A DNA stretch of 64,000 nt from contig JAJZME010000072.1 in NCBI GenBank assembly GCA_021803035.1, forward strand, positions 1 through 64,000, read 5' to 3'. The notes under the pieces are model-generated. The model had not been told where the DNA came from and did not search any database. It was given only the letters and a program-made list of their open reading frames with translations. Every line of letters starts with the position of its first letter. Positions within the stretch are counted from its first letter, which is position 1. This DNA comes from Acidobacteriota bacterium (GTDB lineage: Bacteria; Acidobacteriota; Terriglobia; Terriglobales; Acidobacteriaceae). Of this stretch, positions 43,398 to 52,171 are shown one piece after another. The position numbers and the translations under genes were made by a program.

Positions 43398-45554
43398 ATG
43401 CGTGCGTTCCGATTGATCTTCGCGCTGACGACGCTGCTGTTGGCGGGGCAGTGGGCGGCGGCCCAGCCCTCCGCGCTGGCCAGCCAGCCGCAGGACACGA
43501 AAGCCGCGTTTAGCGCGCAGCATCTGCGCGTGGAGCTGCTGGTTCCCGGCAGCAATCTCTACACCGGAACCGAAGGGAACCTGGCCGGCTTGTACTTCAA
43601 GCTGGAGCCGGGCTGGCACATCTATTGGGAAAATGCCGGCGATGCGGGCGAGCCGCCCAGCATCGATTGGACGCTGCCCAAAGGCGTCACCGCCGGGCCG
43701 TTGCAGTTTCCTGCGCCTACGCGACTGCCGGTGGGGCCGCTGATGGACTACGGCTATGAGAGCGATGTACTGCTGCCGTTCCGGCTCCATGTGGCACCGC
43801 AGGCGAGGCCCGGGCCGGCGGTTCTGGACGCCAAGGTGAGTTGGCTGGTTTGCAGCTCGGTGTGTATTCCGGGCCATGCCGAGTTGCAGTTGACGCGCAA
43901 TGTGGTGCGGGGGAGCGGCCCGGCGGTTGCCGCGCCGACTTTGTTCCGGCAGTTTCTGAGCCTGCTGCCCCGGCCGCTGCCGGCTGGCGACAAGGCCATT
44001 TTTCAGGCGACAGCCACTGGCTTCCGGCTGGCCGTGGAAACGGGGCAGCCGGAGACGCAGGCGGAGTTCTTTCCGGCCGACCAGAGCGTGGTGGACAATC
44101 CGGCTCCGCAGAAGCTGAAACCGACGGCGAAAGGGTTGGTTCTGGAGTTAAAGAAAGACCCGAACATCTCCAGCAATCCCACTCATTTGAATGGAGTTCT
44201 GGAGCTTGGCGGCGGGCGGAACTATGAAATTGCCGCCGTGCCCGGCGCGGTTGCCGTGCCGCCGGCCGCGGCTGGAATTTCCGGGCTTGCGCTGGGCCGG
44301 ATTGCGCTGCTGGCGTTCCTGGGCGGGCTGCTGCTGAACCTGATGCCGTGCGTCTTCCCGGTGCTGTTTTTGAAAGGGCTGGCGCTGGTGCGGTCGGGCA
44401 GCGAAGAGCGGCGCAAGCTGCGGGCTCACGGATTTGTTTATACAGCCGGGATTCTGGTTTCGTTCTGGGCGCTGGTTGCGGCTTTGCTGGGCCTGCGCGC
44501 CGCAGGGCAGAGCATCGGGTGGGGATTTCAGTTTCAGTCGCCGGTATTCTTGCTGTTGATGGCGGGGCTGCTGTTTTTCCTGGGGCTGTCGCTGGCGGGG
44601 CAGTTTGAGATGGGGCTGACGCTGACCGGGGCCGGCGGTTCGCTGGCGGCCAAACAGGGCTACACGGGCAGCTTTTTTACCGGCGTGCTGGCCGTGGTGG
44701 TGGCCACGCCCTGCACCGCGCCGTTTATGGGGGCGGCCGTGGGCTACGCGCTGGCGCAACCGGCCGCAGTGACGTTTGCCGTGTTTACCGCGCTAGCCCT
44801 GGGGCTGGCCGCGCCTTATGTGGCGCTGACGCTGCAACCGGCGTGGACGCGCTGGCTGCCGCGGCCGGGCGCGTGGATGGAAGTGCTGCGGCAGGCGGTC
44901 TCGATCCCGATCTTTATTACCGTGATCTGGCTGGCGTGGGTGCTGGCGCAGGCTTATGGGGCCAATCTGCTGGCGGCGATGTTGGGCAGCTTCTTGCTGC
45001 TGGCCGTTGCGGGGTGGTTCCTGGGGCGGTGGCCGGCGAAGCGCTGGGCTACGGCGGTTGCGGTGCTGATTGTGGTGGCGGCGATCGGTCTGAGCGTGGC
45101 CGCGCCGGCTGAATTGGCAACGGCGCCGGCGAGTTCCGTTGCGGCGGTGGGGCAGGAGCATTGGAAGCCGTGGACACCCGGGGCGGTGAGCCGCTACCAG
45201 GCCCAGGGACGGACGGTCTTTGTGGACTTTACGGCGAGCTGGTGCCTGAGCTGCCAGGTGAATGAGCGCGTGGCGCTGGACCAGCCCGCGGTCCAGCAGG
45301 CCTTCGTGAATGCCAACGTGGTGCTCCTGCGCGCCGACTGGACGCGGCGCGATCCGGCGATTACGCGGGCGCTGAAGGCGCTGGGGCGCGACGGCGTACC
45401 GGCCTATGTGCTCTACGTTCCCGGCGAAAGCCAGCCGCGACTGCTGCCTGAGGTGCTCACGCCGGGGATCGTCGTCGATGCGCTGAAGAATCTGCCGCGT
45501 GGCGCTGGGCAGGCCGGCGCGGCGGCTGACCGGGGCAGCGGACGAGCAGGCTAG
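43398..45554 (+). CDS. DsbD-like protein-disulfide reductase
   Basis: 718 aa. Signal peptide (MRAFRLIFALTTLLLAGQWAAAQ), then a periplasmic N-terminal DsbD-like domain (DVLLPFRLHV, VSWLVCSSVCIPGHAEL with a CxxxC pair), a membrane domain of about eight helices carrying the transfer cysteines (LNLMPCVFPVLFLKG and VVATPCTAPFMGAAVGY), and a C-terminal thioredoxin domain with WCLSC (Cys616, Cys619) in FVDFTASWCLSCQVNER. It moves reducing equivalents from cytoplasmic thioredoxin to periplasmic targets such as cytochrome c maturation. It is the full three-domain type. Confidence 0.92.
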   Translation: MRAFRLIFALTTLLLAGQWAAAQPSALASQPQDTKAAFSAQHLRVELLVPGSNLYTGTEGNLAGLYFKLEPGWHIYWENAGDAGEPPSIDWTLPKGVTAGPLQFPAPTRLPVGPLMDYGYESDVLLPFRLHVAPQARPGPAVLDAKVSWLVCSSVCIPGHAELQLTRNVVRGSGPAVAAPTLFRQFLSLLPRPLPAGDKAIFQATATGFRLAVETGQPETQAEFFPADQSVVDNPAPQKLKPTAKGLVLELKKDPNISSNPTHLNGVLELGGGRNYEIAAVPGAVAVPPAAAGISGLALGRIALLAFLGGLLLNLMPCVFPVLFLKGLALVRSGSEERRKLRAHGFVYTAGILVSFWALVAALLGLRAAGQSIGWGFQFQSPVFLLLMAGLLFFLGLSLAGQFEMGLTLTGAGGSLAAKQGYTGSFFTGVLAVVVATPCTAPFMGAAVGYALAQPAAVTFAVFTALALGLAAPYVALTLQPAWTRWLPRPGAWMEVLRQAVSIPIFITVIWLAWVLAQAYGANLLAAMLGSFLLLAVAGWFLGRWPAKRWATAVAVLIVVAAIGLSVAAPAELATAPASSVAAVGQEHWKPWTPGAVSRYQAQGRTVFVDFTASWCLSCQVNERVALDQPAVQQAFVNANVVLLRADWTRRDPAITRALKALGRDGVPAYVLYVPGESQPRLLPEVLTPGIVVDALKNLPRGAGQAGAAADRGSGRAG

Positions 45555-45563
45555 CGAGTCAGC

Positions 45564-46493
45564 TTAGCGGGACAACGAGTTGAGCCAGGTGGCAAGGGCT
45601 TGCGTGGAGTCCTGCTGCGCGGGCGCGGCGGTGAGCTGGACAAGTTTCCTGGGCGCTGTGGCCGCGGCGTAGGCCTGGGCTATTGGGCCAGGCGCGTGGG
45701 CTGAAGGCTGCGCCGCCAGCAGCCATAGGGATGGAATGCGCAGCTTTGTTGCAGGCACTTTGAGCCGGTAACGGTCGCGGACAAGCAACCGGGCGGGAAC
45801 CAGTTGCGCGCGCGGATCGCTGAAGACAGCTTTGAGCGGCGATGCGAGCGGCTCATCGAGCACCACGCCGGCCAGTTCAGGGTGCGCGGCGGCCACTTCC
45901 AGCGCCAGATTTGCGCCGAGGCCGGCGCCGTCAAGCACGATGGCGCGGCTGGCGATGTGGCGCATTCCGGTCAGGTAACCGAGGGCCGCTTGTGCGTCTT
46001 CGCGCCAATGCGCTTCGGTGGGGCGGGCATATTCGCTTTGGCCGTAGCCGCGGTAGTCGAAGGCCAGCAGGTTGACGCCGGCGGCGTGTATGGCGGCGAG
46101 CGCCGGGACTGTGTCGCTCAGGTCGCCATTGCGCCCGTGCAGATAGAGCACGGTGTAGCGGCTCAGAGGCGCGCCGGACGCGGCGGGAATCCACCAGCCG
46201 CGCAACTGCGGCGCTCCGGTGTCGGTTGCGGCAAAGCCGACCGGGTTGAATGCCAGCCCGGCGTTGGCGGGCGTTTCCGTGATCTTGTGCGAAGGATGAT
46301 AGAGCAGTTGCCAGGATGTCTGCCGGAAGAACAGGCAGAGCGTGATCCAGGCCCACAGGCCCGCCGCGCCCACGAACACGCCGGTGGCCATAAGAATGCG
46401 GCGGGTGCGCACCTTGGATGGTGCAGCTTTGGCCGCAGGCTGCGGCTGGTCCTGGCGGGGCTTGCTCTCAGATTGGGTATTCTTACGCGGCAT
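45564..46493 (-). CDS. Alpha/beta-hydrolase-fold protein lacking the catalytic serine
   Basis: 309 aa. A membrane anchor at residues about 33-55 (LMATGVFVGAAGLWAWITLC) precedes an alpha/beta-hydrolase domain: LYLHGRNGDLSD with the oxyanion region, AFDYRGYGQSE and the nucleophile elbow. The elbow reads DGAGLGAN, so Gly191 takes the place of the serine in GxSxG; the C-terminal catalytic His region also lacks an obvious histidine (TAAPAQQDSTQ). It looks like a non-catalytic member of the BEM46/YqiA-like group. It could have a binding or structural role. Convergent with dsbD-like (9 bases) and divergent from the Rieske gene. Confidence 0.82.
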   Translation of the reverse strand: MPRKNTQSESKPRQDQPQPAAKAAPSKVRTRRILMATGVFVGAAGLWAWITLCLFFRQTSWQLLYHPSHKITETPANAGLAFNPVGFAATDTGAPQLRGWWIPAASGAPLSRYTVLYLHGRNGDLSDTVPALAAIHAAGVNLLAFDYRGYGQSEYARPTEAHWREDAQAALGYLTGMRHIASRAIVLDGAGLGANLALEVAAAHPELAGVVLDEPLASPLKAVFSDPRAQLVPARLLVRDRYRLKVPATKLRIPSLWLLAAQPSAHAPGPIAQAYAAATAPRKLVQLTAAPAQQDSTQALATWLNSLSR

Positions 46494-46596
46494 GGTTTGG
46501 GGCTTGCGGCCGACGGAATCGGCAGGGCGTATCTTTATGCTAATCGCATGCGCCGGATACTATGGCATGTGCGTTTCTACGCAAGGAGCTTCCCCG

Positions 46597-46905
46597 ATGT
46601 CTCAGTTTGTGCGCATTTGTTCTCAGGCCGAGTTGCCCGCCAAGGGTGAAGTGGATGAGTTTACGGTAAATGGCCGCGCTCTTTGCGTGGCCAATGTGGA
46701 CGGCCGCATCGCCGTGCTCGACGGCGTTTGCCCGCATGAAGAAGGCCCCCTGGGTGAAGGAATCATCGAGGAGGGCCGCGTCGTCTGTCCCTGGCACGGG
46801 TATGCCTTCGATCCGCGCACCGGTGTATCGCAGCAGGATCCGGATTTGAAGGCGCAGGTTTTTGAGTCGGTGGTGGAGAACGGCGAGCTGCGCGCGAAGC
46901 TGTAG
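46597..46905 (+). CDS. Rieske-type [2Fe-2S] ferredoxin
   Basis: 102 aa from the ATG at 46597, preceded by AAGGAG. Cluster ligands: Cys45 and His47 (CPHEEG) and Cys64 and His67 (CPWHG). The protein is soluble with no membrane helix, like the ferredoxin component of ring-hydroxylating dioxygenases or the NirD-type nitrite reductase small subunit. The end VVENGELRAKL is typical. No partner oxygenase or reductase is next to it. The longer frame to 46342 in the upstream region overlaps the divergent hydrolase gene and was not used. Confidence 0.9.
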   Translation: MSQFVRICSQAELPAKGEVDEFTVNGRALCVANVDGRIAVLDGVCPHEEGPLGEGIIEEGRVVCPWHGYAFDPRTGVSQQDPDLKAQVFESVVENGELRAKL

Positions 46906-47023
46906 GCTGGCGGCGTCCAACCTGACGATTGTCCATCCCCGGCCCAAGAATCCGGCCTGACGCACCCGGCATCCAGCGCGCTTCCGGCGGGGATGACTGT
47001 CATTGCGCTGCGATTTCGCGTAT

Positions 47024-47899
47024 CTACCACGCCACTTTTTCCGGCAGGAATTCGGCGAACAGGTCCTCGTAGTAGGGCTTCAACACTTCGACGTCGGGCT
47101 TGGCCTGGCCTTTGGAATAGAGGTCGTACTGATTGAACTTCCGGACCCAGGGAAGCATGGTGCGATCCTGCTCGTTGGCCAAGTGTTCGTAGGCGCCGTG
47201 GCGATGCCAGGGATAGAAGGAGTGGAAGCGCAGCATGTAGAGGGCTTCGATGGGCAGATAGGGCTTCATGACCGCGGCGATGTAGCCGTCGTGGCCGAAG
47301 GACATGTGGACGTTCTCCAGGCCGCAGTGGGGCTCGTAGATGCCGTATCGGGTCTGGTACTCGGGAACGTTGCGGTCGGGATTGTTGGCGAAGTACTCGG
47401 GAAAGACGATATCGGTGGACCAGGCACAGCCGACCGGGAAGGTGTCGCCGACGACGCCCCATTGCGGCTCGCCGTAAAGGCAGAGGCACTTGCCCAGATC
47501 ATGCAGAAAGCCGGCCAGAACCATCCAGCGGGGATGGCCGTCGCGGCGGATGGCCTCGGAGGTCTGGAGCAGGTGCTCGATCTGGGTGAGATCGGTGTCG
47601 GGGTCGCTGTCGTCCACCAGCGTGTTCAGGAACTCGGCCGCCTGCCAGATGGACATCATGCCTTTCTGGAGGCCGAAGTACTGCTTTTCCTTTTCGAGGA
47701 CGTAGGCGACGGTCTGGTTCTGGTGGTTGAGGCGGTAGAACTCGGCCACGCCGGGCAGAGCTTTGGCGTCGTAGATGCGGAACTGCTCCCTGGACCGGCC
47801 CTGTTTGTAGCGGCCGCCGACGAAATCGTCCCACTGATCGAGAGCGGCAAGGGGTTGTGCTGGGGAAACGGGTGTGGAGGGCCGGCTGGTGGCGCTCAT
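47024..47899 (-). CDS. myo-Inositol oxygenase
   Basis: 291 aa with extended similarity by eye to animal MIOX: GDTFPVGC, PHCGLENVHMSFGHD, RFHSFYPWH and LPWVRKFNQYDLY are nearly the same. Diiron ligands by alignment: His109, His133, Asp134, His203, His226 and Asp259. The enzyme opens myo-inositol to D-glucuronate with O2. MIOX was defined in eukaryotes and is also known in some bacteria. The start ATG has GAGGAGG at ideal spacing. It is followed on the same strand by queF (89 bases after its end). No inositol transporter or uronate genes are adjacent. Confidence 0.93.
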   Translation of the reverse strand: MSATSRPSTPVSPAQPLAALDQWDDFVGGRYKQGRSREQFRIYDAKALPGVAEFYRLNHQNQTVAYVLEKEKQYFGLQKGMMSIWQAAEFLNTLVDDSDPDTDLTQIEHLLQTSEAIRRDGHPRWMVLAGFLHDLGKCLCLYGEPQWGVVGDTFPVGCAWSTDIVFPEYFANNPDRNVPEYQTRYGIYEPHCGLENVHMSFGHDGYIAAVMKPYLPIEALYMLRFHSFYPWHRHGAYEHLANEQDRTMLPWVRKFNQYDLYSKGQAKPDVEVLKPYYEDLFAEFLPEKVAW

Positions 47900-48002
47900 G
47901 GTGACCTCCTCGTCACTTGCTCATCTGCTGGCTTTGGTTGTACCAGATTGTGAGGCGAGTGGGAAAGCGAATGCGGCGTGAGCCCGGAGGCGGCCGGGCG
48001 CG

Positions 48003-48413
48003 TCATTCCGAGGGACGCGGCCAGCGGGCCTCGATGGTGGTGGCAATGCCGCCACGGGGCCGAAACTCGCCGCGGACGACCGCCCAGACCGGATGGCAGG
48101 CTTTGACCACGTCTTCCAGGACCTGATTGACGATGTTTTCCTGGAAAATGCCCAGATTCCGGTAACTGAAGAGATACTCTTTGAGCGATTTCAGCTCCAG
48201 GCAGCGGTCGCGCGGCATGTAGCGAATGGTGAGCGTGCCGAAGTCGGGCAGGCCGGTTTTGGGGCAGACGGAGGTCAGCTCTGGATCGTCGACGCGGATC
48301 TCATAGCCGGGAAACTGGTTTTGCCATGTCTCGATGGCGGGAAAGACATGGTCGAGGCCGGCCTTGGCGTGGGCATCGGTGTATTGCGGGGTGTGGCTTG
48401 CCTGGTTTGCCAT
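48003..48413 (-). CDS. queF: NADPH-dependent 7-cyano-7-deazaguanine reductase
   Basis: 136 aa from the ATG at 48411-48413; a longer frame upstream was excluded. It reduces preQ0 to preQ1 in queuosine synthesis. Catalytic Cys50 (SVCPKTGLPDFG) forms the thioimide adduct, Asp57 and Glu92 align with the known acidic residues of B. subtilis QueF, and ELKSLKEYLFSYRN is the QueF NADPH signature. This is the short, single-domain YkvM type. It lies 103 bases before the start of the neighbouring MIOX gene's 3' side and has no other queuosine genes nearby. Confidence 0.94.
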   Translation of the reverse strand: MANQASHTPQYTDAHAKAGLDHVFPAIETWQNQFPGYEIRVDDPELTSVCPKTGLPDFGTLTIRYMPRDRCLELKSLKEYLFSYRNLGIFQENIVNQVLEDVVKACHPVWAVVRGEFRPRGGIATTIEARWPRPSE

Positions 48414-48525
48414 AGCAACATTGTACGAGGCGCGAAGGTGGCGGAGAGGCGCGGGCTTGCGCCGATTTTTCCTGCGTCGAAAAGGGCGTTTTTGAGTCCT
48501 ATATACTGACACTGGTTATATCTGC

Positions 48526-49767
48526 ATGGTTGAACAGAGGAAGCAAAAAAGCCGGTTATGGCTTTGGTTGGGGGCTGTTGCCCTGATTGTCGGTGTCTTT
48601 TTTACCGCGCATTACTTTCTGCGGGAACGACTTCCGGTCCGTGAAGCGCAGGCGGTCTACCAGGATCTGATCAAAACGTCGGCCACCAACGGCCGCGTGG
48701 AACCAGAGAAGCCTTACGCATTCTATAGCCCGCTCTCGACGACCGTTCAGGCTGTGTACGTCCACGAAGGCGACCAGGTGCGGGCCGGACAGTTGCTGAT
48801 CACGCTGGACAACGTGGAGGCGCGGGCGAAGGTGGCCGCGGCCGAGACCGCGGTGAAGAGCGCGCAAGCCGGGTTGGAAGCGATCCTTCATAATGGGACG
48901 CAGGAACAGCGTCTGATGGCGCAGGAGCAGCTTGTGCGCAGCCGGCTGGCGCAGAAGCAGGCACAAAGCAATTTGAATGCGCTGGTGAAACTGGCTGCCA
49001 CCGGTGCGGCTTCGCCCAACGAGGTAGCCGCGGCAAGGCAGCAGGTGGCGGAAGCCGAAGCGAGCCTGCACACTGCGGAGCAGAACGCCACCGATCGCTA
49101 TTCGCCGGCGGCAGTGGCGGAGGCGCGGGCGTCACTGGCCGATGCAGAGGCGAATCTGGCGGCGGCGCGCCAGGTGCTGGCACAATCCTCGATCCGGGCT
49201 CCGATTTCCGGAACGGTGTATACCCTGGACGCCAAGCCCACCGAGTTTGCCCAGGCGGGTTCGCTGCTGCTGAAAATGGCAGACCTGCGGCAGGAGCGGG
49301 TGCGCGCATATTTTGACGAGCCGGAGATCGGCGGGCTGGCCGTGGGGCAGAAAGCGGTCATCAAGTGGGACGCCAAACCGGGCCGTACATGGCAGGGGCA
49401 CGTCGAGCGCACGCCGATCACCGTTGTGACCTATGGAACGCGCACCGTGGGCGAGGCATTGATCCGTATCGACGACGCGGCCAATTCCGGTCTGCTGCCG
49501 GACACCAATGTAACGGTCACCGTAACGACAGCATTCGCGCCGCACGTGCTGACCGTACCGCGCGAGGCGGTGTATCCGGAAAGCGGGCACCCATGCGTTT
49601 ACAGGATTGTGAACAACAAACTGGTGCGGACGCCGGTTACGACAGGAGCCTTTACCCTGACCGAGGAACAGATTCTCTCGGGAGTGCATGCCGGCGAATG
49701 GGTGGCTACGGGGTCGCCCACCGGACAGCCGTTAGTGGATGGCACGGAAGTCAGGATTGTAGAGTGA
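48526..49767 (+). CDS. Periplasmic adaptor subunit of an efflux system (HlyD/RND type)
   Basis: 413 aa. Membrane anchor at residues about 11-29 (LWLWLGAVALIVGVFFTAHYF). The lipoyl-like half SPLSTTVQAVYVHEGDQVRAGQLLITLDN is followed by a long coiled-coil hairpin (about residues 90-215), the second lipoyl half SSIRAPISGTVYTLDAKP, a beta-barrel with MADLRQERVRAYFDEPEIGGL and a membrane-proximal C-terminus with VLTVPREAVYPE. Its stop overlaps the GTG start of the TPR gene. An ABC or RND inner-membrane pump gene is not in the cluster. Confidence 0.9.
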   Translation: MVEQRKQKSRLWLWLGAVALIVGVFFTAHYFLRERLPVREAQAVYQDLIKTSATNGRVEPEKPYAFYSPLSTTVQAVYVHEGDQVRAGQLLITLDNVEARAKVAAAETAVKSAQAGLEAILHNGTQEQRLMAQEQLVRSRLAQKQAQSNLNALVKLAATGAASPNEVAAARQQVAEAEASLHTAEQNATDRYSPAAVAEARASLADAEANLAAARQVLAQSSIRAPISGTVYTLDAKPTEFAQAGSLLLKMADLRQERVRAYFDEPEIGGLAVGQKAVIKWDAKPGRTWQGHVERTPITVVTYGTRTVGEALIRIDDAANSGLLPDTNVTVTVTTAFAPHVLTVPREAVYPESGHPCVYRIVNNKLVRTPVTTGAFTLTEEQILSGVHAGEWVATGSPTGQPLVDGTEVRIVE

Positions 49768-50753
49768 AACTACTGAATGGAATCATTGCTATTTTGGCCG
49801 CGTGCGTGCTGACGGCCACAGCATTTGCCGCATCGGCAAACGTAGACAGAGAGACGCTGATCGAGGCCCATTCCGCATTGCAGGCAGGCGAAGCGAGCAA
49901 AGCGCTGAACCTGCTGCAGGCAATACCGGAATCCGGGCCGCAGGCAGCCTCCGCGCAGAACCTGAAATGCCGGGTGCGGTACATGCTGCAGCAATGGAGC
50001 GCCGCGGCCAAGGCCTGCACGCAGGCCGTAAAGATGGATGGGCAAAACTCCAACTATCACTTGTGGCTGGGGCGGGCACTGGGCGAAGAAGCCCGCAGCG
50101 CCTCGTTTCTGAGCGCGTTTTCGCTGGGCAAGCAGGTGCGAGTGGAATTTCAAACGGCGGTGCGGCTGGATCCGCGCAATGGCGCGGCGCTGTCCGCTCT
50201 GGGCGAGTTTTATGTGGACGCGCCAAGCTTCATGGGCGGCGGGCTGGATAAGGCTGGATCCGTGGCACAGGAACTGGACAGAGTGGATCCGGTGCGAGCC
50301 GCCGTGCTGCGGGCTCGAATTGCGATGGCGCGCAAGGATTATGGGACGGCCGAGGGCTATTTCAAGGAGGCGATCGCGGACAGCGAGCATCCCTCACGCC
50401 AATGGGCAACGCTGGCCAGCTTCTACCGCCGGCAGAAGCAGTGGCAGCAGATGGAGTGGGCGGTTCGAAACTGCGCAGAGGCTGCGGCTCGCGATCCGCA
50501 GGCGGGGGTGGCGCTCTTTAACGGAGCATCGGTGCTGATCGAAGCCAAGCAGGATCCCGCATTGGCGGCCCAGATGCTGGAGGATTACCTGGCTAGCCCA
50601 TCAAAGACGGAGGAAGGGCCGGCGTTTGTCGCACACCGCTGGCTGGCGCGCCTGAAGGCACAATTGGGCGACGCCGAGGGCGCGCAGCAGGAGGAGGCAG
50701 CAGCCAAAGCACTGGCGGGCGAATACCTGCCCCACAAGGATTCCAGGAATTGA
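49764..50753 (+). CDS. Secreted TPR-repeat protein
   Basis: 329 aa from a GTG at 49764-49766 that overlaps the adaptor stop (GTGA). A signal peptide (MKLLNGIIAILAACVLTATAFA) is followed by several TPR-like helical repeats: LIEAHSALQAGEASKALNLLQ, VRYMLQQWSAAAKACTQAVK, GNAALSALGE-like AALSALGEFYVDAP, and ARIAMARKDYGTAEGYFKEAI. The longer frame upstream of 49764 is a shadow of the adaptor gene. Position between an adaptor and TolC genes suggests a periplasmic assembly or cargo role; this is inference. Confidence 0.82.
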   Translation: MKLLNGIIAILAACVLTATAFAASANVDRETLIEAHSALQAGEASKALNLLQAIPESGPQAASAQNLKCRVRYMLQQWSAAAKACTQAVKMDGQNSNYHLWLGRALGEEARSASFLSAFSLGKQVRVEFQTAVRLDPRNGAALSALGEFYVDAPSFMGGGLDKAGSVAQELDRVDPVRAAVLRARIAMARKDYGTAEGYFKEAIADSEHPSRQWATLASFYRRQKQWQQMEWAVRNCAEAAARDPQAGVALFNGASVLIEAKQDPALAAQMLEDYLASPSKTEEGPAFVAHRWLARLKAQLGDAEGAQQEEAAAKALAGEYLPHKDSRN

Positions 50754-52093
50754 CGGAAAGATTCGAGACGCGGAGAAAGCCCAGACAGCGATGGAGATCC
50801 CTGCTTGCCGGCCTGGGGCTGGCAAGCCTGGCCACAATCGCGCAGGCACAAGTGCCGCTCAGTACTGTGGTGAAGCTGGCCCAGCGCAACAGCAGTTCGG
50901 TAAGAATTGCCGAAGCCGATGTAAGCAAGGCGCGGGCCCAGCTAGCGGAGAGCAGGGATGTGCTTATTCCAACCATCGAATTAGGCACCGGAGTGCCGGT
51001 ATTTCCCGAGGTGGGCTTCACCGGGACTCCGCCGTCGATCTGGGACGCGACGGTGCAGTCGCTGGTGTTCGGAGTTCCCCAAAAGCGCTACATAGATGCC
51101 GCGCGCCTCGGCTTAGAGGCGGCCATGGCTAGCCTGCATGCCGCCAAGGAGCAAGTCGCGCTTGACGCTTCCACGACATACATCGAACTGGATACGGTGA
51201 ACCGGGAGCTGAAGGCCACGCAGCAGCAGGAAGGCGACGCCAACAAGCTGGTAGCGATCGAACAGCAGCGGACAATGGCTGGCGTGGACCCGTTGAGCGA
51301 TTTACTGGAAGCCAAGCTGACGGCCGCGCAGATCCGCCTGAATATGCTCCATCTCGAGACCCGCGCCACCACGCTCTCCAAACAGCTTTCCGTGCAAACC
51401 GGCCTGCCAAGCGGCACCATCAGCCCGGATCGCGCCAGCATCCCGCAGATACCGCCGGTGAGCGGCGACCTGACTGTGGGTAAACATCCTCCGGCGGCTC
51501 CCGGGTCCGCGGAGTTGCTGGCGCTCTCCAAGCAGGAAACGGCGAAGGGCGATGCGGAAGTTAGTTATCTTCCGCAACTGGTCTTCCAGGCGCAATATCT
51601 CCGCAATACTACCCTGCTGAATACGGTGAACGACTTCTTCAAAAAGCCGTTGCCAGCAAACAACTTCGCCTCGGGGATTTCGATTCAGATTCCAGTTTTT
51701 GATATGCTGCATCGCGCCCGGGCCCGGGCGTCGGCGGCCGAGGCGCTGCGCGCCACCGTCGAGGCCCAGGAAGCCCAGCGACAGCATGAAGTACGGATCG
51801 CAACGCTGACCAGCAGCCTCCGCGAGTTGAGCACGGAGGCGGAGATAGCGCGCCTGAAGGAAGAGATTTCCGCGCAGAAGCTGAAGAGCGTGCTGACGCA
51901 ACTGCAAATGGGCAGCGGCGCCGGGGCGCAGACGCAGCTTTCACCCAAGGCCGCGGAATTGGCGCGCATTGACAAGTGGACAAAGTACGAGGACTCGCTC
52001 GAAGCCAACCTGAACCTGAACAAAGCGCGGCTGGATCTGCTGCATGCGCTGGGAGATATGCAGGAGTGGATGAACGAGTTGCACACGCCGTAG
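50750..52093 (+). CDS. TolC-family outer membrane protein
   Basis: 447 aa. Start is TTG at 50750, overlapping the stop of the TPR gene (TTGA); no other good start is nearby. The signal peptide contains SLLAGLGLASLATIAQA. Two outer-membrane efflux protein repeats are recognisable (LAQRNSSSVRIAEADVSKAR with SLVFGVPQKRYIDAARLG; the second repeat around ASGISIQIPVFDMLHRARAR). It forms the trimeric outer-membrane channel of a tripartite export system with the adaptor encoded two genes upstream. A 78-base gap separates it from hpnJ. Confidence 0.9.
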   Translation: MTERFETRRKPRQRWRSLLAGLGLASLATIAQAQVPLSTVVKLAQRNSSSVRIAEADVSKARAQLAESRDVLIPTIELGTGVPVFPEVGFTGTPPSIWDATVQSLVFGVPQKRYIDAARLGLEAAMASLHAAKEQVALDASTTYIELDTVNRELKATQQQEGDANKLVAIEQQRTMAGVDPLSDLLEAKLTAAQIRLNMLHLETRATTLSKQLSVQTGLPSGTISPDRASIPQIPPVSGDLTVGKHPPAAPGSAELLALSKQETAKGDAEVSYLPQLVFQAQYLRNTTLLNTVNDFFKKPLPANNFASGISIQIPVFDMLHRARARASAAEALRATVEAQEAQRQHEVRIATLTSSLRELSTEAEIARLKEEISAQKLKSVLTQLQMGSGAGAQTQLSPKAAELARIDKWTKYEDSLEANLNLNKARLDLLHALGDMQEWMNELHTP

Positions 52094-52171
52094 AAAGAGC
52101 GCGAAGCAAGGTACGGCACAGGGAATTTGCGCCTGCAAAATTGGCGGAATGGTAGAATGATGAAGGTGTCT

